From the NCBI GenBank assembly GCA_022736605.1, contig DZDB01000078.1, positions 1-9,528 of the forward strand: 9,528 bases of DNA. Reading direction: 5' to 3'. The position numbers and the translations under genes are program-made. This document shows positions 1-5,988 of the stretch, one piece after another. How positions within the stretch are numbered: the first letter of the stretch is position 1; each line of letters starts with the position of its first letter. The stretch is from Sideroxydans lithotrophicus. Lineage in GTDB: Bacteria > Pseudomonadota > Gammaproteobacteria > Burkholderiales > Sulfuriferulaceae. The notes beneath the pieces are model-generated. The model was not told the origin of the DNA, ran no database searches, and saw only the letters and a list, made by a program, of their open reading frames with translations.

Positions 1-1991
1 ATCTGGTCTATCGGACCGATGACGGCGCTGTCGGCGGGTACATGGCTGCCGCAACACGCCAGCAGCACAATCAAGGCAGTTTGCCGCATGTAAGTGGATT
101 TGCCGCCCATGTTGGGGCCGGTAATCAGCAGCATCTGCCGCGTGCGCGAGAGCTGGGTGTCGTTGGCGATGAAGTCGTCAATGCGCGATTCGACCACCGG
201 ATGGCGCCCGCCGCGAATGTCGATGAGGGCGTCGTCGCTGAACTGCGGCACGCAGTAGTTGAGCGTGAGCGCGCGTTGCGCCAGCGCGCACAGTACATCC
301 AGATCGGCCAGCGCGCTGGCGATGCTTTGCAATGCCGGGAGTGCGGGCAATAAGTTGAGCAGCAGTTGTTCGTAGAGCCACTTTTCCCGCGCCAGCGCGC
401 GTTCGGCTGCCGACAGGGCTTTGTCTTCAAACGCCTTCAACTCAGGCGTGATGTAGCGCTCGGCATTTTTCAGCGTCTGGCGACGGCGATAATCCGCAGG
501 CACGTGGTCGGCCTGCGCGCGGCTGACTTCGATGTAAAACCCGTGCACGCGGTTGTATTCCACGCGCAGATTGGCGATGCCGCTGCGTTCGCGCTCGCGT
601 GCTTCGAGTGCCAGCAAAAATTCGCCGCTGTGCGTTTGCAGGCCGCGCAGTTCGTCGAGTTCGGCGTCAAAGCCATCGGCTATCACGCCGCCTTCGCGGA
701 TCACGCTGGCGGGTTCGGGGCGCAGGGCGCGTTGCAGAAAATCATGCGTATCCGGTTGTGCCGCGCAGGCGTGGTGCAAGGTTTGAAGCAGCGGACTGTC
801 CAGACCCGCTAGCTGGGTGGTTAAGTTTGGCAGCGCAGCCAGCGTGTCACGCAAGCCGGATAAATCACGCGGCCGGGCGCTGGCGAGCGCGATACGTCCG
901 CCGATGCGTTCAATATCGACGCAGCCTTGCAGCAGCCGATGCAGGCTGTCACGCTGGGTATGCGTCTCGACTAGCTGGCTGATGGCGTCTTGCCGCTGGC
1001 GCAGCCCGTCGCGGGCGCGCAAGGGATGATGCAGCCAATGCCGCAAGCGCCGCGTGCCCATGCTGGTGGCGCAGCTGTTGAGTAAGGACAGTAAGGTGGG
1101 CGCAGACTCGCCGCGCAGGGTTTCGGAGATTTCCAGATTGCGCCGGGTGGCGGCATCCATGCGTACCCAGGCGTCTTCGCGCTCCACTTTCAGCCCGTTG
1201 ATATGGCTGAGTTCATCGTGCTGGGTGGCTTTGGCGTAGCTCAGCAAAGCACCCGCTGCGGCAACGGCCAATGGCAGATCGGCGCAATCGAACGCCTGCA
1301 AATCATGGGTGCCAAACTGTTTGGCCAGCAGGCTGGCAGCGCGCTCGGTGTCGAACTGCCAGGCGGGCAGGCTGCGCTGTGCGGCAAACCCGATTAGCGC
1401 GGTGTGCGATGCGCCTTCGGCAATAAGGATTTCCGACGGCTGGATGCGCTCCAGCTCGGCGTTCAATTGTGACGCGTTGATCTGCATGATGCGCAAGTCG
1501 CCGCTGGCCAGATTCAGCCAGGCCAGGCCGGTACTGGCCTGCGTACCCAACAGCGCCAGCAATACGCTGTCGCGGTGATCATCCAGCAGTGCCGCATCGG
1601 TCAGCGTGCCGGGCGTGATTACCCGCGCTACGCGGCGCTCGACCGGGCCTTTGCTGGTGGCGGGATCGCCGATCTGTTCACATATCGCAACAGACAAACC
1701 GAGTTTTACCAGCCGCGCCAGATATTGCTCGGCGGCATGATACGGCACGCCCGCCATCTTGATCGGCGTGCCCGCACTGGCACCGCGCGTGGTCAGCGTA
1801 ATGCCCAGCAGCTGCGCGGCACGCTCGGCATCGTCAAAAAACAGTTCATAAAAATCCCCCATCCGATAAAACAGCAGGCTATCCGGGTGATCGGCCTTGA
1901 TGCGCAGGTATTGCTGCATCATCGGCGTGTGTTTGTGCAGGGCGTCGTCGGTTGAATCGCGCTGTGGATCGGATGGGGTAATTGACTTCAT
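1..1991 (-). CDS. mutS: DNA mismatch repair protein MutS (C-terminal part outside the window)
   Basis: MutS is the cytoplasmic ATPase that binds mispaired or unpaired bases and recruits MutL. The frame is open from the ATG at 1991 to the left edge, giving 663 residues; the family usually has about 850-880, so the end of the ATPase domain (Walker B, dimer helices) lies outside. The N-terminal mismatch-binding motif MGDFYELF is present with the wedge Phe47 and Glu49. The Walker A motif GPNMGGKST is at residues 625-633 (bases 93-119), and the last visible residues read IGPIDQ, as in the family. The start is supported because the conserved HTPMMQQYLRIK segment (residues 21-32) begins well inside, which argues against the internal Met24 or Met25. 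The ribosome binding site is weak (GGA, eight bases upstream). The gene is transcribed away from fliA. No frameshift or stop was found when the whole frame was checked by eye. Confidence 0.97.
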   Translation of the reverse strand, partial: MKSITPSDPQRDSTDDALHKHTPMMQQYLRIKADHPDSLLFYRMGDFYELFFDDAERAAQLLGITLTTRGASAGTPIKMAGVPYHAAEQYLARLVKLGLSVAICEQIGDPATSKGPVERRVARVITPGTLTDAALLDDHRDSVLLALLGTQASTGLAWLNLASGDLRIMQINASQLNAELERIQPSEILIAEGASHTALIGFAAQRSLPAWQFDTERAASLLAKQFGTHDLQAFDCADLPLAVAAAGALLSYAKATQHDELSHINGLKVEREDAWVRMDAATRRNLEISETLRGESAPTLLSLLNSCATSMGTRRLRHWLHHPLRARDGLRQRQDAISQLVETHTQRDSLHRLLQGCVDIERIGGRIALASARPRDLSGLRDTLAALPNLTTQLAGLDSPLLQTLHHACAAQPDTHDFLQRALRPEPASVIREGGVIADGFDAELDELRGLQTHSGEFLLALEARERERSGIANLRVEYNRVHGFYIEVSRAQADHVPADYRRRQTLKNAERYITPELKAFEDKALSAAERALAREKWLYEQLLLNLLPALPALQSIASALADLDVLCALAQRALTLNYCVPQFSDDALIDIRGGRHPVVESRIDDFIANDTQLSRTRQMLLITGPNMGGKSTYMRQTALIVLLACCGSHVPADSAVIGPIDQ

Positions 1992-2311
1992 TGCTGCATT
2001 CCGGAAAGAGCCTGCCTGAGTTGCGCAATGTAGCATAGGCGATGGCTTTCGCCATGATTGCGGTTCATGTTTTTACCTACATTTTTATTCATTTTAAATA
2101 CAGTTTCGTTGCTGCTTTTTGCGTCATTGTTGCCTGGCGTGTAAGACAAACCCCGACAAAAAATACCGAGTACCGCCGATTTCGCCGAATTCATCCTGAT
2201 CGCAGAATGCATCTAACGATCATGCAAATTGACCTTGCTGCCTTCACCCAAAGCAAAGTCGCATGTTCACCGGATAGTCGCAGCGCGCAGTCAGATGAAG
2301 GGAGATTGAAC
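1992..2311. promoter_or_regulatory. Divergent intergenic region between mutS and fliA
   Basis: These 320 bases hold no convincing gene and must carry the promoters of mutS (minus) and fliA (plus). On the minus strand an extended -10 (TGC-TACATT, bases 2035-2027) would start transcription near 2020, giving a mutS leader of about 30 bases; its -35 is poor. An AT-rich block at about 2067-2105 contains TAAAAT (minus, 2096-2091) and TTTACC with a 16-base spacer to TTAAAT (plus, 2072-2099), the latter a possible vegetative promoter for fliA with a leader of about 200 bases. A small hairpin, ATGGC-TTTC-GCCAT, lies at 2042-2055. The fliA ribosome binding site GGGAG is at 2300-2304. None of the promoter calls is strong. 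Confidence 0.35.
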
Positions 2312-3037
2312 ATGTACACAGTGAATGGCATCTCGGACAAAAACCAGTTGATGTCGCAGCATGCGCCATTGGTCAAACGCCTGGCGTTTCACTTGCGTTC
2401 CAAGCTGCCTCCCAGCGTCGAAGTCGATGATTTGGTACAGGCTGGCATGATCGGTTTGTTCGATGCCGTGAATCGTTATGAAGAAGTCCACGGTGCGCAG
2501 TTTGAGACCTATGCGGTACAGCGCATACGCGGTGCCATGCTGGATGAATTGCGCAGCAGCGATTGGCTGCCGCGCAGCGTACGCCAGAACATGCGCAAGA
2601 TTGAAACTGCGATTACCAGCTTGCAGCAAAGTCTGGGGCAAGCCCCCACTGAAGCACAAATTGCAGAACACATGAACCTTGGTCTGGCCGAGTATCAGGA
2701 CTTGCTCAACAGCAGTGGTGGCCATCAACTGGTTTACTTTGAAGATTTTCATGAAGGCGCGAGCGGTGATCATTTCCTTGATCGCCATTGTGTCGCGCCG
2801 CTTTGCGATCCGCTGGGCAGCCTGCTCGATAGCGGTTTCCGTGATGCGCTGATTGAAGCTATTCAGGCATTGCCCGAGCGTGAAAAGAATCTCATGGGCC
2901 TGTACTACGAGCACGAAATGAATCTCAAGGAAATCGGCATCGTGATGGGCGTTTCAGAATCACGCGTCTGCCAGCTGCACAGTCAGGCCGTGGGGCATTT
3001 GAGAGCCATGCTGAACAAACAGGAATGGCTAGGCTGA
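2312..3037 (+). CDS. fliA: RNA polymerase sigma factor FliA (sigma-28, flagellar)
   Basis: FliA directs core RNA polymerase to late flagellar and chemotaxis promoters and is normally held back by the anti-sigma factor FlgM. The product is 241 residues, close to the family's usual ~240. Region 2 spans about residues 15-85 (VDDLVQAGMIGLFDAV, then the RIRGAMLDELR segment). The diagnostic DWLPRSVR motif is at 84-91 and region 3 follows to about 150. Region 4 is at about 175-235, with ALPEREKNLMGLYYE and the helix-turn-helix NLKEIGIVMGVSESRVCQLH (204-223). The ATG at 2312 was chosen because it has a good ribosome binding site (GGGAG, 7 bases upstream) and gives the expected N-terminus; the frame stays open upstream to 2042, but that stretch encodes nothing recognisable. 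The neighbours are mutS and yccA, not flhF/fleN or chemotaxis genes, which is unusual. A terminator-like hairpin follows 50 bases after the stop. Confidence 0.95.
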   Translation: MYTVNGISDKNQLMSQHAPLVKRLAFHLRSKLPPSVEVDDLVQAGMIGLFDAVNRYEEVHGAQFETYAVQRIRGAMLDELRSSDWLPRSVRQNMRKIETAITSLQQSLGQAPTEAQIAEHMNLGLAEYQDLLNSSGGHQLVYFEDFHEGASGDHFLDRHCVAPLCDPLGSLLDSGFRDALIEAIQALPEREKNLMGLYYEHEMNLKEIGIVMGVSESRVCQLHSQAVGHLRAMLNKQEWLG

Positions 3038-3063
3038 ATCGTCACCAAGTGTTTTCTCCGTAG

Positions 3064-3092
3064 TTGCAACTTAAGCGCGCCTCCTCTAGTCT
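3064..3092 (+). promoter_or_regulatory. Candidate promoter for the yccA-like gene
   Basis: TTGCAA (3064-3069, four of six matches to the -35 consensus) is followed after 17 bases by TAGTCT (3087-3092, three of six at the -10). Transcription would start near 3099, inside the loop of the following hairpin, so the new transcript would lack the left arm and escape termination. The match is weak and rests mainly on spacing and position. Confidence 0.25.
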
Positions 3093-3114
3093 ACCTATCG
3101 GTAGACTTTTTTTT
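3088..3114 (+). terminator. Rho-independent terminator after fliA, abutting the yccA ribosome binding site
   Basis: An eight-base-pair stem (AGTCTACC at 3088-3095 with GGTAGACT at 3100-3107) has a four-base loop and runs into an uninterrupted T-tract (3107-3114). The yccA ribosome binding site GGAGG starts on the very next base (3115). It should stop transcripts coming from fliA. Because it is so close to yccA it might instead act as an attenuator or leader hairpin. Confidence 0.8.
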
Positions 3115-3125
3115 GGAGGCGAGTA

Positions 3126-3815
3126 ATGCAACCCGATATCCCACTCAATAGCCAGCCATCGCAGCTGGTGCTGACGCAAAACAAGGTTCTGCGTAACACC
3201 TACATGATGCTGAGCCTGACCATGATCCCGACGGTGATTGGTGCCTGGTTCGGTATCAGTATGAATTTCGCCTTCATGGCGCAGCATCCGGTGCTTTCCA
3301 TGATAGGCATGCTGGCAGTGATGTTTGGCATGTTCATGGGTATTGCGGCCAACCGCAATAACAGTCTCGGTGTGATCCTGCTGCTGGGCGTTACGTTCTT
3401 CTTTGGCCTGATGCTGGGGCCGATCTTGCAAGCGGCACTGCATTTCCGTAATGGCGCACAGCTGATCGGCATGGCGGCGGGCGGCACGGGCATCATCTTT
3501 TTTACCTTGGCGGGGATCGCCACGGTCACCAAAAAAGACTTCAGCTTCATGGGCAAATTTTTGTTCGTCGGACTGGTGATGCTGGTGATTGCCTCGCTGG
3601 CAAACGCGTTCTTTCATGTCCCGGCGGCGTCACTGGCAATCTCTGCCATCGCTATCATGATTTTCGCCGGTTATATCCTGTATGACGTGAGCCGGATTGT
3701 GAACGGTGGCGAAACCAACTACGTGATGGCTACCCTGGCGTTGTATCTGGATATCTACAATATCTTTGTCAATCTGCTGAATCTGCTGATGGCGTTTTCT
3801 GGTGACCGCGATTGA
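3126..3815 (+). CDS. yccA: BAX inhibitor-1/YccA family inner-membrane protein
   Basis: The product is a 229-residue polytopic protein of the BI-1/YccA (TMBIM) family. In E. coli, YccA binds and modulates the membrane protease FtsH; other bacterial members act as pH-sensitive calcium leak channels. Which role applies here is not visible. After a short hydrophilic N-terminus (residues 1-22) there are about seven hydrophobic segments, roughly 24-45, 53-74, 80-101, 111-132, 142-163, 167-186 and 200-223. Family hallmarks are YDVSRI (186-191) after the sixth segment and YLDIYNIFVNLLNLL (207-221) in the last. Asp187 and Asp209 correspond in position to the family's conserved aspartates. The start has an ideal GGAGG six bases upstream. 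The gene stands alone between two terminators. The symbol reflects family membership; orthology to E. coli yccA is likely but unproven. Confidence 0.9.
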   Translation: MQPDIPLNSQPSQLVLTQNKVLRNTYMMLSLTMIPTVIGAWFGISMNFAFMAQHPVLSMIGMLAVMFGMFMGIAANRNNSLGVILLLGVTFFFGLMLGPILQAALHFRNGAQLIGMAAGGTGIIFFTLAGIATVTKKDFSFMGKFLFVGLVMLVIASLANAFFHVPAASLAISAIAIMIFAGYILYDVSRIVNGGETNYVMATLALYLDIYNIFVNLLNLLMAFSGDRD

Positions 3816-3832
3816 CGCAGTCTGGTATGCAT

Positions 3833-3861
3833 AAAAAGGCGCACTGCGGTGCGCCTTTTTT
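3833..3861. terminator. Bidirectional terminator between yccA and rlmD
   Basis: A perfect seven-base-pair GC-rich stem (GGCGCAC at 3838-3844 with GTGCGCC at 3849-3855, loop TGCG) is flanked by five A's on the left (3833-3837) and six T's on the right (3856-3861). It can therefore end the yccA transcript on the plus strand and the rlmD transcript on the minus strand. It sits between their convergent stop codons. Confidence 0.9.
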
Positions 3862-3872
3862 ATGGGTTTGAA

Positions 3873-5180
3873 TCAGGCCCGCTCAAACAGCGCAATCGAT
3901 TCAACGTGCGCCGTATGCGGGAACATGTTGGCGATGCCCGCCGCACGCAAGCGATAGCCTTTCTCATGTACCAGCACCGCCGCATCGCGCGCCAGCGTGG
4001 CGGGATTGCACGACACGTACACAATCCGTTTCGGCGCATCCAGCCCCAGCGCTTGTACCAGTGTATAGGCGCCGTCGCGCGGCGGATCGATCAGCATCTT
4101 GTCGAAATGGCCAAGTGCCGCCAGTTGATCAGGCGTGATGGTGAACAGGTTTTCCACCATGAATTCGGTATTGGTCAAGCCGTTACGCTCGGCGTTCTGG
4201 CGCGCGCGTGCCACCAGTTCCTTGCTGCCTTCAATGCCGACGACCTGTTTGGCGCTTCGTGCAATCGGCAGGGTAAAGTTGCCCAGCCCGCAAAACATAT
4301 CGACGATGCGCTCGAACGGTTGCGGATCAAGCAATTGCATGGCGCGGCGCATCAGGATCGGATTGACGGCGGTGTTGACCTGGGTGAATTCGCTCGGGCG
4401 GAACGGCATCACCAGATTGAATTCCGGCAGGGTGTACGCCAGCTCGGGTGCATCCAGCGGATAAAATGGCACGATGGTGTCCGGCCCTTTGGATTGCAGC
4501 CACCACTGAATGCGATGTGCGTCGGCAAACACCCGCAGCAGCTGTTCATCACCATCACCCAGCGGCACCATGTGGCGGATCACCAGCACATCGACGGCAT
4601 CGGTAGCGGCCAGCTCGATTTGCGGCAATTTATCGCGAATGCTCAGTTGCATGATGAGTGCGCGCAGGTGCGGTATCAGTGCGGAGATGCGCGGCGGCAG
4701 GACTTCGCAGCTGTCCATTTCTGCCACAAAGCTGCTTTTACGTTCATGAAAGCCGACCAGCACGCCGCCTTTTTTTTCGACCAGCTTTACCGATAGCCGC
4801 GCCCGGCTGCGGTAACCCCAGGCCGGGCCGTGTATCGCTGACAGCATGGTGTCCGGTTTAACCTTGCCAATGTGCGTGAGATTGTCTTCGAGCACACGTT
4901 GTTTGGCGGCGATCTGCGCGGACGGCTCCATATGCTGCAGGCTGCAACCGCCGCAGACGCCAAAATGCGGGCAGCGTGGCTTCACCCGCGCGTGGCTCTC
5001 GCGCACGATGCGTGTCACCTGTGCCATTTCGAACGCATCTTTTTTGCGGTAAACCGAATATGTCACGGTTTCACCAGTCAGTGCGCCGTCAACAAAAATG
5101 GCCTTGCCGTCGCGGTGGGCGACGCCCCGGCCCTCATGGTTGAGGGATTCTATTTTCAGGGTGAGGGAAGCGTCGGTCAT
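3873..5180 (-). CDS. rlmD: 23S rRNA (uracil-1939-C5)-methyltransferase RlmD
   Basis: RlmD (RumA) transfers a methyl group from S-adenosylmethionine to C5 of U1939 in 23S rRNA and carries a 4Fe-4S cluster. The protein has 435 residues, the normal size. An N-terminal TRAM RNA-binding domain occupies about residues 1-60. The cluster ligands are Cys70, Cys76 and Cys79 (CPHFGVCGGC) and Cys158 (MDSCEVLPP). FTQVN (265-269) is the SAM-pocket motif, DMFCGLGNF (294-302) is methyltransferase motif I, and DPPRDGA is at 365-371. The catalytic nucleophile is Cys391 in SCNPATLARD, and the general base is Glu427 in HVESIALFER. Every key residue is present, so the enzyme should be active. The start codon follows the upstream gene's stop after one base (TGA-C-ATG), and there is little of a ribosome binding site of its own, so translation is probably coupled. 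The bidirectional terminator follows the stop. Confidence 0.97.
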   Translation of the reverse strand: MTDASLTLKIESLNHEGRGVAHRDGKAIFVDGALTGETVTYSVYRKKDAFEMAQVTRIVRESHARVKPRCPHFGVCGGCSLQHMEPSAQIAAKQRVLEDNLTHIGKVKPDTMLSAIHGPAWGYRSRARLSVKLVEKKGGVLVGFHERKSSFVAEMDSCEVLPPRISALIPHLRALIMQLSIRDKLPQIELAATDAVDVLVIRHMVPLGDGDEQLLRVFADAHRIQWWLQSKGPDTIVPFYPLDAPELAYTLPEFNLVMPFRPSEFTQVNTAVNPILMRRAMQLLDPQPFERIVDMFCGLGNFTLPIARSAKQVVGIEGSKELVARARQNAERNGLTNTEFMVENLFTITPDQLAALGHFDKMLIDPPRDGAYTLVQALGLDAPKRIVYVSCNPATLARDAAVLVHEKGYRLRAAGIANMFPHTAHVESIALFERA

Positions 5181-5181
5181 G

Positions 5182-5910
5182 TCAGATTTCTATGGATGAC
5201 CAGCGCGCCATGAAAGCGCGCCAGTGGGGGGTATCGAGTGGCACCAGTGCGGTGTGGATGCGTTTGCAGGCGGCATTGTAATCGGCCGCCGACAGTACGC
5301 CGTGGCGGTATTGCAGGCGCAGATGGAGTAGCGCGGTATTGACTGCCATGGCTTCGTGATGCGCTTGAATGTCAGCGATTTGCCTGGCTTGAAACGCGGC
5401 CCAGACAGCGTTGCAGTCGAGTTCGGCCTGACCGGGAAAGCCACACAGCCGCGCCAGTCCGTCAAGCGATTCAGCACCGGTTTGCTGCATCAGATTCAGG
5501 TCGGGCAGAGTCGTTGCGCTTGGGTGTAATGCTTGAGGAAGCGGCAGCGCGTGGATCAGCGCCCGACTCTGTAGCAGCGGAATTTCAACCGCGCTGCCCT
5601 GCCACGCAACCAGATCGGGATTGTGCTGGTCGATGATTTCGAACAGGGCTTTGATCAGCTGCGTCTCGCCATCGCTGATTTTGCCCAGGGACCAGACTTT
5701 CGCAGTCTGGCGGTCGTAGCGCACACAGGAAATCGTGGCGATGCGCTGCAAATAAAACGGCAGGCTATCTGCACCGCTTGTCTGGCGTGACTGTAAATAC
5801 GCAATTTCAGCCAGTTGCGCAGGGCTGGCGCTGTCGCCAGTGGCATACAGTGTGCGCAAACCTGCGGTGTCGGGAATGGTTGCCAGGGTAAAAACGAGGG
5901 TGGAGGACAT
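5182..5910 (-). CDS. PolB-type 3'-5' exonuclease-like protein, probably catalytically dead
   Basis: This 242-residue protein resembles the predicted 3'-5' exonucleases related to the PolB proofreading domain (Pfam DNA_pol_B_exo2). Seen are the family-like N-terminus VFTLATIPD (6-14), NPDLVAWQGSAVEIPLLQSRAL (97-118), LPDLNLM followed by SLDGLARLCGFPG (135-160), and an HEAMAVNTALLHLR segment (185-198). In active members these read approximately DIETIPD, GxxFDLPVL and CExDVLNTYL. Here the first DxE is T8/A10, the FD aspartate is Glu109 and the last aspartate is Met188, so the metal-binding acids are largely gone. The fold-forming hydrophobic pattern is kept and the reading frame is intact. The gene ends one base before rlmD and probably shares its transcript. 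The only in-frame start is the ATG at 5910, which has no visible ribosome binding site because a long hairpin ends four bases before it. A structural or RNA-binding role is possible but unsupported. Confidence 0.72.
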   Translation of the reverse strand: MSSTLVFTLATIPDTAGLRTLYATGDSASPAQLAEIAYLQSRQTSGADSLPFYLQRIATISCVRYDRQTAKVWSLGKISDGETQLIKALFEIIDQHNPDLVAWQGSAVEIPLLQSRALIHALPLPQALHPSATTLPDLNLMQQTGAESLDGLARLCGFPGQAELDCNAVWAAFQARQIADIQAHHEAMAVNTALLHLRLQYRHGVLSAADYNAACKRIHTALVPLDTPHWRAFMARWSSIEI

Positions 5911-5914
5911 GACG

Positions 5915-5961
5915 ACGCGCCGTGAATCGGGAGGCTGATTTTACCCGATTCCGCGGCGCGT
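5915..5961. repeat. Large imperfect inverted repeat upstream of the exonuclease-like gene
   Basis: The outer arms ACGCGCCG (5915-5922) and CGGCGCGT (5954-5961) form eight base pairs. After a small internal bulge (T5923 opposite C5952-G5953), the inner arms GAATCGGG (5924-5931) and CCCGATTC (5944-5951) form eight more. The loop is 12 bases (5932-5943). There is no T-tract on either side, so this is not a standard intrinsic terminator. On the minus strand it lies between the stop of the EAL/HDOD gene and the start of the exonuclease-like gene, ending four bases before the latter's ATG. Confidence 0.8.
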
Positions 5962-5988
5962 TCGAAGTGCTGCAGCAGCGTGATTGCG

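Noticed and set aside
2156..2182. Possible sigma-28 promoter with -10 GCCGATTT
   Set aside because: The -10 matches six of eight bases, but the correctly spaced -35 is only an A-run with about two matches to TAAAGTTT.
1988..2212. 74-codon minus-strand frame overlapping the mutS start by ATGA
   Set aside because: It has no ribosome binding site, no recognisable motif and an odd composition. It covers the AT-rich promoter region, and the overlap is likely chance.
2254..2277. Second possible sigma-28 promoter (CAAAGTCG ... CCGGATAG) just before fliA, suggesting autoregulation
   Set aside because: Both boxes match five of eight, but they are three bases too close together for a sigma-28 promoter.
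2042..2311. Upstream in-frame extension of fliA by 90 codons
   Set aside because: It would give a 331-residue protein, whereas FliA is about 240. The ATG at 2312 has a good ribosome binding site, and the extension lies in the divergent promoter region.
2291..2914. 207-codon minus-strand frame
   Set aside because: It is antisense to fliA, with no ribosome binding site and no recognisable domain.
3849..4796. 315-codon plus-strand frame
   Set aside because: It is antisense to rlmD, whose catalytic and cluster residues are all intact. The frame has the His/Gln/Arg-rich composition of a shadow frame.
5968..5977. Ten-base palindrome TGCTGCAGCA near the end of the EAL/HDOD gene
   Set aside because: It is short, lacks a loop or T-tract, and is expected by chance in GC-rich DNA.
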